Of a stretch of DNA of 64,000 nucleotides, positions 51,331-60,398 are shown piece after piece. The DNA is from Rhizobium mayense (GTDB lineage: Bacteria > Pseudomonadota > Alphaproteobacteria > Rhizobiales > Rhizobiaceae). The notes under the pieces are model-generated. The model was given only the letters and a program-made list of their open reading frames with translations. It made no database searches and had not been told where the DNA came from. Location of the stretch: the NCBI RefSeq assembly GCF_030272705.1, contig NZ_JARFYM010000012.1, positions 92,427 through 156,426 on the forward strand. Direction: 5' to 3'. The translations under genes were made by a program, and so were the position numbers. How positions within the stretch are numbered: position 1 is the first letter of the stretch; each line of letters starts with the position of its first letter.

Positions 51331-52704
51331 TCAGCCGTGCGCGCGCAGACGCTTCTCGTCACGGCCGCCCTTCATGCGTTCGGCGAGCAGAAAGGCAAGC
51401 TCCAGAGCCTGATCGGCGTTGAGGCGCGGATCGCAATGGGTGTGGTAGCGATCCTGCAGATCGTCGGCCGTGACAGCGCGGGCGCCGCCCGTGCATTCAG
51501 TGACATCCTTGCCCGTCATCTCGATATGGATGCCGCCCGGATGCGTGCCCTCGGCGCGGTGAATCTGGAAGAAGCTTTCGACTTCCGACAGGATGCGCTC
51601 GAACGGCCGGGTCTTATAGTTGTTGAGCGTGATCGTGTTGCCATGCATCGGATCGCAGGACCAGACAACCTTGCGGCCTTCGCGCTCGACCGCCCGAATG
51701 AGGCGCGGCAGATTGTCGGCAACCTTGTCGTGGCCGAAACGGCAGATCAGCGTCAGGCGACCGGCTTCGTTGGTGGGGTTCAGGATATCGATGAGGTTCA
51801 GCAGATCGTCAGCCTGCAGCGAAGGGCCACACTTCAGGCCAAGCGGATTTTTGATGCCGCGGAAATACTCGACATGGGCGTGGTCGGCCTGGCGCGTGCG
51901 GTCGCCGATCCAGATCATGTGGCCAGAGGTGGCGTACCAGTCGCCCGACGTGGAGTCGACGCGCGTGAAGGCTTCCTCATAGCCGAGTAGCAGCGCTTCA
52001 TGGCTGGTGAAGAAATCGGTTTCGCGCAGGCTCGGATTGCTCTCGGCGGTAATGCCGATCGCCTTCATGAAATCCATAGTCTCGCTGATGCGGTCCGCGA
52101 GCTTGCGATAGCGCTCGCCCTGCGGGCTGTCCTTGACGAAACCGAGCATCCACTTGTGCACGTTCTCGAGGTTGGCATAGCCGCCCATGGCGAAGGCGCG
52201 CAGGAGATTGAGCGTAGCGGCCGACTGGCGGTAGGCCATCAGCTGGCGTTCCGGATTGGGGATACGCGCTTCCTGAGTGAACTCGATGCCATTGATGATG
52301 TCGCCGCGATAGCTCGGCAGCGTCACGCCGTCCTGCGTCTCGATGGCCGAAGAGCGCGGTTTGGCGAACTGACCGGCGATACGGCCGACCTTTACGACAG
52401 GAAGCTGCGCACCGAACGTCAGAACGACAGCCATCTGCAGGAAAGCGCGGAAGAAATCGCGTATCGTGTCGGCGCCATGCTCCGCGAAGCTTTCGGCGCA
52501 GTCGCCGCCCTGCAGCAGGAAGCCGTTGCCTTCGGCGACATTGGCAAGATGCGCCTTCAGACGGCGAGCTTCACCGGCAAAAACGAGCGGCGGATAGCTT
52601 GCAAGCTGTGCTTCCGTGGCTGCCAGCGCTGCCTGATCCGGATATTCCGGCACCTGCTGGATCGGTTTTTGCCGCCAACTGCTCGGTGTCCAATTCTCTG
52701 CCAT
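51331..52704 (-). CDS. Class II 3-deoxy-7-phosphoheptulonate synthase
   Basis: A 457-residue class II (plant-type) DAHP synthase, joining phosphoenolpyruvate and erythrose-4-phosphate in the first step of the shikimate pathway. Class II signatures include WTPSSWRQKPIQQVPEYPD, LQGGDCAESFAEHGADTIR with the metal-binding Cys, KVGRIAGQFAKPRS, and GHMIWIGDRTRQADHAH. The C-terminal GGIHIEMTGKDVTECTGG carries further metal ligands. ATG 52704 follows AGGTGAG. It is monocistronic. Confidence 0.96.
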   Translation of the reverse strand: MAENWTPSSWRQKPIQQVPEYPDQAALAATEAQLASYPPLVFAGEARRLKAHLANVAEGNGFLLQGGDCAESFAEHGADTIRDFFRAFLQMAVVLTFGAQLPVVKVGRIAGQFAKPRSSAIETQDGVTLPSYRGDIINGIEFTQEARIPNPERQLMAYRQSAATLNLLRAFAMGGYANLENVHKWMLGFVKDSPQGERYRKLADRISETMDFMKAIGITAESNPSLRETDFFTSHEALLLGYEEAFTRVDSTSGDWYATSGHMIWIGDRTRQADHAHVEYFRGIKNPLGLKCGPSLQADDLLNLIDILNPTNEAGRLTLICRFGHDKVADNLPRLIRAVEREGRKVVWSCDPMHGNTITLNNYKTRPFERILSEVESFFQIHRAEGTHPGGIHIEMTGKDVTECTGGARAVTADDLQDRYHTHCDPRLNADQALELAFLLAERMKGGRDEKRLRAHG

Positions 52705-52849
52705 CTCACTCACCTGTTTCCGCACCCGGTCTTCGCCAAGTGCCTGCCGTCACAAATAACGCGCGCTTATAAACCTTTGCCCGCCTCTTGCAAAGGCGGA
52801 CCATCTGTTCGGAAGGTCTTTTATGCGCGGCAGAATTACTAGCCTATTC

Positions 52850-54235
52850 CTATACCCGCTCGCCGTTACGGATGCGATAGCTTGGCGTATACATCGTCAC
52901 CAGCTCCTCGGAGGCCGTGGGATGAACCGCCATGGTGCGATCGAAATCTTCCTTGGTGCAGCCGGCCTTCACGGGAATGCCAAGCAATTGCGCCATCTCG
53001 CCGGCATCATGGCCGAGAATGTGCGCGCCGATAACCTTGCGATCGGCAGCATTGACGATCAGCTTCATCATCGTCCTCTCGTTACGGCCTGATAGCGTCG
53101 CCTTCATCGGCCGGAACTGGGCACGATAGACTTCGAGTTCCGGATAGCGCTTGGCGGCGTCCTCTTCGGTCAAGCCCACCGTGCCGATCTCCGGCTGCGA
53201 GAAGACGGCAGTCGGGATCAATTCGTGATCCGGGCGGGTCGGATTGTTCTTGTAGACAGTTTCGATGAAGCACATGGCCTCATGGATCGCCACCGGCGTC
53301 AACTGTACCCGATCGGTGACATCGCCAAGCGCATAGATGTTCGGCACCGAGGTGCGCGAATATTCGTCGACGACGATAGCGCCGAGTTCGTTGACCGCCA
53401 CGCCTGCAGCTTCCAGGCCGATATTCTTGGTATTCGGCGTGCGGCCAAGTGCCAGCATCACTGTGTCCACGTTCAGCACCTTATCATTCTTTGTCCGAAC
53501 GCTCAGGCCGTCGTCCATCTTCGTTACGCTTTCGATGATGTCATGGCAGAGGATGCGAATACCCTTGGCCTCCATTGCCTCATGCAGGCCCTTGCGCAGA
53601 TCCTGGTCGAAGCGCGACAGGATCTCGGCGCCGCGATAGATCAATGTCGTCTCGACACCGAGCCCGTGGAAGATATTGGCGAATTCCACGGCGATGTAGC
53701 CGCCGCCGGCAATCAGGATCGATTTCGGCAGTTCTTCCAGGTGAAAAGCTTCGTTGGACGAGATGCAGAGCTCGTGGCCGGGCAGCGCCGCATGCAGGTT
53801 CGGCGTGCCGCCGGTGGCGACGACAATCGTTTCGGCGGTAACGGTTCTGCCGGTCTTCAGCAGGCGGATCGTATGAGCATCGACCAGCTCGGCGCGGGTA
53901 TCGAAAATATCCGCCTTGGCGTTGTCGAGTCCCTTGCGATAGAGCCCTTCCAGACGGGCGATTTCCTTGTCCTTCGCCTCGATCAGCTTCTTCCAGTCGA
54001 ATGTGCTTTCGCCGACCGTCCAGCCGAAGCCGGCTGCATCCTCAAAATGCTCGCTGTATTGCGAGGCGTAGACGAAGAGCTTCTTCGGAACACAGCCGCG
54101 GATGACGCAGGTGCCGCCATAACGATATTCTTCGGCGATGCCGACCTTCTTGCCGAGCGATGCGGCGACGCGCGCGCCGCGCACGCCCCCCGAACCGCCG
54201 CCAATGACGAAAAGATCGAAATCAAAGGAAGGCAT
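52850..54235 (-). CDS. gor: Glutathione reductase
   Basis: The 461-residue flavoenzyme has the FAD motif DLFVIGGGSGGVRGARVAA, the redox disulfide pair C43 and C48 in GGTCVIRGCVPKK, the NADPH motif IAGGGYIAVEFANIF, and a C-terminal His-Glu dyad in AVHPTASEELVTM. It reduces oxidised glutathione with NADPH in the cytoplasm. GGAG lies upstream of the ATG. Confidence 0.96.
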   Translation of the reverse strand: MPSFDFDLFVIGGGSGGVRGARVAASLGKKVGIAEEYRYGGTCVIRGCVPKKLFVYASQYSEHFEDAAGFGWTVGESTFDWKKLIEAKDKEIARLEGLYRKGLDNAKADIFDTRAELVDAHTIRLLKTGRTVTAETIVVATGGTPNLHAALPGHELCISSNEAFHLEELPKSILIAGGGYIAVEFANIFHGLGVETTLIYRGAEILSRFDQDLRKGLHEAMEAKGIRILCHDIIESVTKMDDGLSVRTKNDKVLNVDTVMLALGRTPNTKNIGLEAAGVAVNELGAIVVDEYSRTSVPNIYALGDVTDRVQLTPVAIHEAMCFIETVYKNNPTRPDHELIPTAVFSQPEIGTVGLTEEDAAKRYPELEVYRAQFRPMKATLSGRNERTMMKLIVNAADRKVIGAHILGHDAGEMAQLLGIPVKAGCTKEDFDRTMAVHPTASEELVTMYTPSYRIRNGERV

Positions 54236-54311
54236 CGGATACTCCTATGGAAATGAAGCTGCGCGCGACGCGCCGAAAAAGGGTCGGCACTGATATAGGA
54301 TTTCGAAGCGT

Positions 54312-54344
54312 AAAAAGAAAAGCCCGGAACGATATCCGGGCTTT
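54312..54344 (-). terminator. Intrinsic terminator after the DUF2059 gene
   Basis: A 10-bp stem, AAAGCCCGGA (54319-54328) with TCCGGGCTTT (54335-54344), is followed on the minus strand by TTTTCTTTTT. It separates the DUF2059 gene from gor. Confidence 0.8.
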
Positions 54345-54360
54345 GGAATTCGAGTGCCTG

Positions 54361-54408
54361 GTCCATGATCCCGAAAACGTGAACCGATTTTCGGATCAAA
54401 TCATGGAC
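54361..54408. repeat. Nested palindromic repeat near the DUF2059 gene end
   Basis: Outer arms GTCCATGAT (54361-54369) and ATCATGGAC (54400-54408) enclose CGAAAA (54372-54377) and TTTTCG (54388-54393). It resembles dispersed rhizobial palindromes with a CCGAAAA...TTTTCGG core and lies ten bases from the DUF2059 stop. Confidence 0.6.
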
Positions 54409-54418
54409 GGGATCGAGC

Positions 54419-55006
54419 TTACTTCTTCGCTGCCGGCTTCTGTGCCGGAGCCGCCGTTGCCGGCTGAGCGTTGTCGGTGGTGTCGGCCGGCACGGGAGCG
54501 ATCGGGGCCTTTACGACCTTCTGCAGAGCGTCGCTGCTTTGGTTGGCGAGATCGCGCGAGATGCCCTGCCCCCAGATATCAGCGGCCTTGTAGAGCTCAC
54601 GCGTTGCAATCGGGCCATCCTTGAGAAGCTTCTTGCCGGCGGGCGAGTTGTAGAAATCGGCGATCGCCTTCAACTCGTCGGCGGTGAAAGCCTTCGCGTA
54701 GGTCACAGCGGCTTCCCGCTCGAGGTCGGCGCGGCGCGGCGCCAGGGCAAGTGCGGTTGCGTCGACGGACGAATTGATGGCATCACCGAAGTTCGGGTTC
54801 GCCTGGATCATCGTGCTCTTTAACTGTTCGGCGAGATTCGGCAGGATGTTGTCGAACTGGTTCGTGATGCCGAGCGCGTTGATAGCAGCCCGCGCAGCCT
54901 TGATCTGATCTTCCGTGACTTCCTGAGCGCTGGCGGAACCGAGCGCGATGCCTGAAAGAACGATGGTCGCAGCGGCAAAACGGCCAAGACCCGTTATTTT
55001 GATCAT
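54419..55006 (-). CDS. DUF2059-domain exported protein
   Basis: A 195-residue protein starting at ATG 55006, with signal peptide FAAATIVLSGIALGSASAQ. The DUF2059 domain is seen in YAKAFTADELKAIADFYNSPAGKKLL, preceded by helical sequence. The C-terminus is Ala/Pro/Lys-rich and flexible. The family has no assigned activity. It lies 13 bases downstream of rpiA and is probably co-transcribed with it. Confidence 0.87.
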   Translation of the reverse strand: MIKITGLGRFAAATIVLSGIALGSASAQEVTEDQIKAARAAINALGITNQFDNILPNLAEQLKSTMIQANPNFGDAINSSVDATALALAPRRADLEREAAVTYAKAFTADELKAIADFYNSPAGKKLLKDGPIATRELYKAADIWGQGISRDLANQSSDALQKVVKAPIAPVPADTTDNAQPATAAPAQKPAAKK

Positions 55007-55019
55007 GAGTTCAGTGCTC

Positions 55020-55721
55020 CTATGTATTGTTCGCCTGCAACGTGCGCGCGCCGGCAGGGCCGGCAATGATCGCAAGTGTCGCCATATTGATGAAGAGCCC
55101 GTGTTCGACAACACCGGGAATCGAATGCAGCTCAATCGACAGCGCCTCTGCATCAGGAATGCGGCCAAAAGATGCGTCGATAATGAAATGTCCACCGTCG
55201 GTCATGAAGTTGCCATCACCCGACTGGCGCAGGTTGAGTGCGCCGGCAAGACCAAGACGGGATGCCGCCTTTTCGATCAGGATTCGCGTCGAAACGAGGC
55301 CAAACGGATTGACCTCGATCGGCAGCGGAAAAGCGCCAAGCATCTCGACGACCTTGCTCTCGTCGGCAATGACGATCATCCGAGCCGACGAAGCCGCTAC
55401 GATCTTTTCGCGCAACAACGCACCCCCTCCGCCTTTGATCAGACGTAGGGCACCGTCCACCTCGTCGGCACCGTCGATGGTGAGATCAAGCTCGGGAAGC
55501 TCATCGAGCGACTTCAGCGGCACGCCGAGCTCGACACAGAGCCTGGCCGTACGTTCGGAGGTCGGAACGCCCTCGATCGCAAGCCCCGCCGCAACTTTTT
55601 CTGCGAGCAACCGAACGAACTCTTCCGCCGTGCTGCCCGTGCCGATGCCGAGCCGCATGCCGCTCTCGACATCGGTCAGAGCCGCCCTTGCAGCTTCGAT
55701 CTTCATTTGGCGGGCGTCCAT
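55020..55721 (-). CDS. rpiA: Ribose-5-phosphate isomerase A
   Basis: The 233-residue enzyme interconverts ribose-5-phosphate and ribulose-5-phosphate. It contains GIGTGSTAEEFV (phosphate loop), TIDGADEVDG with the catalytic Asp pair, KGGGGALLREKIVA with the catalytic Lys/Glu, and IIDASFGRIPD. GGAG precedes the ATG at 55721. The DUF2059 gene follows closely. It supplies the pentose pathway together with gnd. Confidence 0.96.
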   Translation of the reverse strand: MDARQMKIEAARAALTDVESGMRLGIGTGSTAEEFVRLLAEKVAAGLAIEGVPTSERTARLCVELGVPLKSLDELPELDLTIDGADEVDGALRLIKGGGGALLREKIVAASSARMIVIADESKVVEMLGAFPLPIEVNPFGLVSTRILIEKAASRLGLAGALNLRQSGDGNFMTDGGHFIIDASFGRIPDAEALSIELHSIPGVVEHGLFINMATLAIIAGPAGARTLQANNT

Positions 55722-55917
55722 GCGCCACCTGCTCCCATTATTGCGTTGGTGTGCTGTTTACACGGCTCTCCTGGCAAACGAAAGCCAAAATAACGGCTCC
55801 GCATAGAAATCAGCGGCCATATTCGAACAAGCTTGCGGAGCCTTCGGTTGCAATTGCCGGCCCGATCTTCTAACTCGAAAGACCTGCTTATCCTTCTTAC
55901 CCAAAGGTCGATTCCTC

Positions 55918-56592
55918 GTGAAATCTCCCCTTGTCGTATTCGATCTCGACGGCACGCTGCTCGATACTCATGCGGATCTCGTCGAAAGCCTCAACCATAC
56001 GATTGCCGCATTGGAACTGGCGCCGGTTAATTACAGCGACCTCACCTATCTTGTCGGCAACGGCGCCCAGGTCATGATCGAACGCGCCTGCAAGCTTCGA
56101 GGCTATATTCTGAAGTCGGAGGAACTGCCGACATTGCTGCAGCGATTCATCGCACACTACATCGAGACGATGCCCGGCCTGACGCAGCCCTATCCGGGTC
56201 TGCTTGCGGCATTGGACGCCCTGAGGGCACAAGGCTACAAGTTCGCTGTCTGCACTAACAAGATGGAGTCGCTCGCACGCATCCTTCTGGAGCGGCTCGG
56301 GCTCACCCACTATTTCGAGGCGATCACCGGCGGCGATACCTTCACCGTTCGCAAGCCAAATGCGGAGCACCTGATCGGCACCGTGGAACGCGCCGGCGGT
56401 GACCTCCGCCGCACCGTGATGATCGGCGACAGCATCAACGACATTCTGGTTGCCCGCAATGCCGGCGTCCCTTCCATCGCCGTCCCCTTCGGCTATTCGG
56501 ACGTCAGCGTCGATACCCTCGGCCCGAACCGGGTCATCACCCACTATGACGAGCTCACACCAGCGCTCGTCCGCGACTTGCTGGCTGCGTAG
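55918..56592 (+). CDS. gph: Phosphoglycolate phosphatase (HAD superfamily)
   Basis: A 224-residue HAD hydrolase starting at GTG 55918. Motif I is VFDLDGTLLDT with the nucleophile D9 and D11, motif II lies in AVCTNKM, motif III in KPNAEHL (Lys) and motif IV is IGDSINDILVARNAG. The cap contains LTYLVGNGAQVMIERA, typical of Gph. It removes phosphate from 2-phosphoglycolate produced by DNA repair or photorespiration-like reactions. Its exact substrate is inferred from family. Confidence 0.9.
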   Translation: MKSPLVVFDLDGTLLDTHADLVESLNHTIAALELAPVNYSDLTYLVGNGAQVMIERACKLRGYILKSEELPTLLQRFIAHYIETMPGLTQPYPGLLAALDALRAQGYKFAVCTNKMESLARILLERLGLTHYFEAITGGDTFTVRKPNAEHLIGTVERAGGDLRRTVMIGDSINDILVARNAGVPSIAVPFGYSDVSVDTLGPNRVITHYDELTPALVRDLLAA

Positions 56593-56778
56593 AACCGGAC
56601 TGTACCAGGGTAATTTGCTGGAAAGGTTGTAGCGGCACTTGCGCGATTCGCGCTCCTGCGCCACAACTTGAGCACGCCTCAACTCAAACGAAACGATTGG
56701 CCGGCTCGTAGCATATAGTCCGGTTTTGTCTGCGTCGAAGATGAAGCGTACAACGCATCTCGACAGCGGAGTGCACGC

Positions 56779-57948
56779 TTGCTCATAGCAGACCCCGAAG
56801 ACCGCAATGCCGGTAGACTGCCTTCTCGTAAAGGGCTTTTCGCACCCATCTTCCGCACAGTTACGATTTGCATCGCGCTCTGCGCTGGCATTGCGTTTTA
56901 CATCTATGGCGATCGCATCATCGGTTACGTCGAAAAGATGGTTGCAGCCAAGCCCGATCCGGCGTTACTCGCGATCTATAAGCAATACGATATCGAACCA
57001 CTGCCGAATGTGGTTGCCGGCCGTAACCCGATGTCCACTTATCTTGACATGCTGCGTCGCGAGCCATGTGATTGGAATGCGCTCTACAAATTTGGCATGG
57101 AGCTGCAAGCGCAAGGCTATCGCCATGAGGCTGCGACGGCACTTGTGGCATTTTCCAATAAGTGCACCCCCTCCAATGTTGCCCTTCAGAGTGCAGCCAG
57201 CATTCTTCTTAACCTGAGCGAGTTCGACCAAGCGCAGAAGGTCGCCGATGACTTGATTGCGATGACGCCGGGAGTGCCGGATTACCATTTCCTACGAGCG
57301 CAGATCCGGCAAGGAGCAAAGAAATATCGCGATGCTATCGGCGACTACTATTCAGTTATCGGCCTCACGGACAACGTGGCGAACTTGAATAGCCTCACCT
57401 ATCAGGGCATTTCCGACAGCTACCGTGCGCTTGGCGACTATTGCGCGGCGCTCACACCGCTGCAGAGTTGGATATCAATCAATCCGGATCGAAACGATAC
57501 CTCCGTCGTGCGCGGGATCATCAAGAACTACGCCGCACAAGGGAAATGTACATCCACCTATGCCGCGGGCAGCGATCGTTTCCCGACGCAAGGCAAGGAC
57601 GTCATTGTTGCTAAAGTATCGATCAATGGTGTCAGCGGCAATTTCGTGGTCGATACAGGCGCCGGATTCGTCAGTGTCACTAAGGCATTCGCTTCCCGCG
57701 CCAAGCTGCCAGTCGATTCTGCCAACGACATTTTGCTGCAGACGGCCAACGGTGTCTCTCAGGGCACGCGAGCGTCTGCGGCCACGGTGAAAGTTGGACG
57801 GGTCGAAGCCAACGACGTCGCCACCGTCATCCTTAACGATGATATGGCACTTGGCAGCGCCATCGACGGATTGCTTGGCCGCTCATTCCTCTCCCGCTTT
57901 GACGTCACCTTTGGCACTCACGAATGGCGGATCGAGACGAAGGAATAG
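56779..57948 (+). CDS. TPR and retropepsin-like aspartyl protease membrane protein
   Basis: The 389-residue protein starts at TTG 56779, with GGAG spaced seven bases upstream. A basic N-terminus is followed by a membrane helix (VTICIALCAGIAFYIYG). The middle (about 80-255) has TPR-like helical repeats (ALYKFGMELQAQGYRHEAATAL, SDSYRALGDYCAALTPL). The C-terminal domain (about 270-389) is retropepsin-like with VDTGAGFVSV (catalytic D292) and a late DGLLGRSFLSRF. It would face the periplasm. Such fused proteases are found in alphaproteobacteria; the substrate is unknown. Confidence 0.82.
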   Translation: MLIADPEDRNAGRLPSRKGLFAPIFRTVTICIALCAGIAFYIYGDRIIGYVEKMVAAKPDPALLAIYKQYDIEPLPNVVAGRNPMSTYLDMLRREPCDWNALYKFGMELQAQGYRHEAATALVAFSNKCTPSNVALQSAASILLNLSEFDQAQKVADDLIAMTPGVPDYHFLRAQIRQGAKKYRDAIGDYYSVIGLTDNVANLNSLTYQGISDSYRALGDYCAALTPLQSWISINPDRNDTSVVRGIIKNYAAQGKCTSTYAAGSDRFPTQGKDVIVAKVSINGVSGNFVVDTGAGFVSVTKAFASRAKLPVDSANDILLQTANGVSQGTRASAATVKVGRVEANDVATVILNDDMALGSAIDGLLGRSFLSRFDVTFGTHEWRIETKE

Positions 57949-58081
57949 AGCCGGCGCGTGGGCGGCCATCTATGATCGATGCCAAACGAGACTTTCGGCC
58001 TCCATCGCGCTTAGGCTGCGCTGAAATGACAAAGAAGGGGCCCAATGGACCGCCTCCTGGTATTCTTAGTCTCATCCCAAA

Positions 58082-59980
58082 TCAGATTTGTGCCGACCGC
58101 GCCTTGGTCGTCGCGTCGAGCGCCTTCTGCGTTGCCGCATCGCGATCGTAGACATCGTTGAAATACTGCACGACGCCATCCTTGTTCGGCCAGGCGGTGA
58201 AATAGGCGATGTAGATCGGAAATTTCTGCGGCACGGGCACGGCCTTGTTCTGGCCGGTGGCGATCTGCTTTGCGACATCGTCGACTGTGGTGTTCAGCAC
58301 GGCAGCTGCCATGGCGCGCGGGTCGGCAAGGCGGACGCAACCGTGGCTCAGCGCGCGCATATCCTTCTTGAAGAAGCTCTTTTGCGGCGTGTCGTGCATG
58401 TAGATCGCATGCGAGTTCGGGAAGAGGATCTTCAGCTCACCCAGCGCATTGTCGCTGCTCGGCGGCTGGCGGACGGAGACATTCTTGGTCGAGCCATACC
58501 AGTCGACACTGGACGACGCCACAGCATGGCCGCCGACCTCAACCTGATAACCCATGCGGTCGAGATAGTTCGGATCGGCACGCAGCTTGGGCAGCATTTC
58601 GTTGATGATGATCGACTGCGGAACACCCCAGAACGGATTGAATTCAACGGTCTGGATCTGGTTCTCGAAGAAGAACGTCTGATGCTGCTTGCCGCCGACG
58701 ACGACACGCATCGACAGCTGTTCCTGGTTGTTGTTGTGATAGTAGACCATGAAGGCCGGCTGGTTAATCAAGACGTAGCGCGGGCCAAGTTCGTCCGGCA
58801 GCCAGCGCAACTGCTCCATGGCGATGACCAGCTTCTGGATCTTCGCGTCGTTATTCTCGCCGACCATGGCGCGAACCGAAGATTGGCCGATGACGCCGTC
58901 AGACGTCAGGCCTTTTTCTTTCTGGAAGTCTTCGACCAGCGAGACGAGGTCCGGCGTATAGTCCGGCGTGCCGGTGTAGCCAGCAAGCGTCACGGCGTTC
59001 TTGACCTTCAGCGCATCCGAACCGCGTTGCTCAATGGCCTTGACAATATTGGCCATCTCCGGCGAGCTGCCGCCGGGCTTCAGGGTGCCATCCAACGCGA
59101 TGGAGATATGGGCGCTATCGCTGCTTTCGCCGCGAAGCTTCGCAAGCTCGGCCTTCAGTTCCATGAACTCCTGGTTCGAAGGGCTGCGGCTATTGAGATA
59201 GGCGGCAACATCCGGGCTCGCCTGCAGCAGGCCGAGAACCGGCGTCAGGTTGACGTCCTTGCGCTTGAAATCGTGATACCCGGAGATCTTGTTCGGGTCG
59301 AGACGGCCGCGGACCGTATCCTGAACGAACATCAGTACCTTGCTGGAAAGTGCAAGCTCGAATTGCATCAAGGCGCGGTCGCGCATGGTCGGATCGACAC
59401 TTGCGGGATCGAAGCTCGGGGCCTGAACCGCATAGTCGGCCGGGTCGAGGCCGACGGAGCCGGCATCGGCCAGAACAGCCATGGCTGCCTTCGCCTTGTC
59501 ATCGATGACATTGTCGGCAACCCAGACGAGCGGCTTGCTCTGGTCCGCATAATAGGCCTCGAGCGCCTTGGCGATGTCATTCGTCGCCATCACACGAGCG
59601 TCGGTCAGAAAGCGGCGCTGCGAAGCGCTGGTATCGACGGCAACCGGCGTCGTCGACGCATCCGCAACAGCCCCGGTCACCACCGGGTCGGCGAAGCGGT
59701 TGGACGCCACGAGACGCATCGGCTCGGGCTTGTAGGTGTAATATTTGGGCGCGCTAACCGTGGGGAGCGGTTCTTTTGTCTGCACCGGCGCAGCGGAGCT
59801 AACGCCCGGCTGACCGCGACTCGCGTTGAGCGGAGCGTAGACTTGCGTGCTCTCCTGGCGCCCCTGGCCACCGCGAATGAAGTCCATGAGGGTCATGGCA
59901 TTTGCGGAGGTCGCGCCCGCGGCGGAGATGCCGCAGGAAAGCGCCAGGACGGATGCTGCGGCTTTAGTGACAAGTTTCAT
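58082..59980 (-). CDS. L,D-transpeptidase family protein (YcbB/YkuD type)
   Basis: The 632-residue protein has a signal peptide (AAASVLALSCGISAAGATSANA). The middle holds a scaffold region and a peptidoglycan-binding domain (LVEDFQKEKGLTSDGVIGQSSV). The YkuD catalytic domain is near the C-terminus, with YMHDTPQKSFF and the SHGCVRL motif carrying the nucleophile C548. It forms 3-3 cross-links between meso-diaminopimelate residues in the periplasm, the main cross-link type in Rhizobiales polar growth. It has its own promoter upstream of 59980. Confidence 0.92.
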   Translation of the reverse strand: MKLVTKAAASVLALSCGISAAGATSANAMTLMDFIRGGQGRQESTQVYAPLNASRGQPGVSSAAPVQTKEPLPTVSAPKYYTYKPEPMRLVASNRFADPVVTGAVADASTTPVAVDTSASQRRFLTDARVMATNDIAKALEAYYADQSKPLVWVADNVIDDKAKAAMAVLADAGSVGLDPADYAVQAPSFDPASVDPTMRDRALMQFELALSSKVLMFVQDTVRGRLDPNKISGYHDFKRKDVNLTPVLGLLQASPDVAAYLNSRSPSNQEFMELKAELAKLRGESSDSAHISIALDGTLKPGGSSPEMANIVKAIEQRGSDALKVKNAVTLAGYTGTPDYTPDLVSLVEDFQKEKGLTSDGVIGQSSVRAMVGENNDAKIQKLVIAMEQLRWLPDELGPRYVLINQPAFMVYYHNNNQEQLSMRVVVGGKQHQTFFFENQIQTVEFNPFWGVPQSIIINEMLPKLRADPNYLDRMGYQVEVGGHAVASSSVDWYGSTKNVSVRQPPSSDNALGELKILFPNSHAIYMHDTPQKSFFKKDMRALSHGCVRLADPRAMAAAVLNTTVDDVAKQIATGQNKAVPVPQKFPIYIAYFTAWPNKDGVVQYFNDVYDRDAATQKALDATTKARSAQI

Positions 59981-60398
59981 TCTCTAATCAGTCCCCGTGT
60001 CATGCGGTAGCCTCGAGGCAGACGGCGCTGTTTTCAGTTCAACTCGGCCACGATGTTCAAAACACCGTTTAACCATTAGAATTAAAACGGCCAGACCCCG
60101 CCTTTCGTTCAATGCCTCAACTTTGTGTGACAAAGCGGAAGCATCCTTCGCGGTTTAGTTCGAACAAAATTATGAAATTATTAGTTAATTTTTTATTGAA
60201 GTTTCGCGCGGTTTTTGAGTGGCAATAAAGACGCTCTGAAGAATATCTATCGAGCGTGTTAAAAAGAACACGGCCCTCCTTACCGTCCGGAAAACATGAT
60301 GAGAATACTCATAAAATCCCTCGTTCGCTGTTTTCTTGAGCGTCGTTCGGACCTATATGACGGCTATCCTTTTCAACGGAAAAGCAGGATCAGACAGA
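59981..60398. other. Divergent intergenic region between the L,D-transpeptidase gene and fumC
   Basis: A 418-base region with an AT-rich stretch around 60170-60210 and a CGTGTT (60255-60260) / AACACG (60267-60272) inverted repeat. No credible open frame or RNA is visible. Promoters for the two divergent genes must lie here. Confidence 0.4.

Noticed and set aside
58088..60010. 640-codon plus-strand frame opposite the L,D-transpeptidase gene
   Set aside because: A high-GC antisense shadow; the minus-strand protein has a signal peptide and the SHGCVRL catalytic motif.
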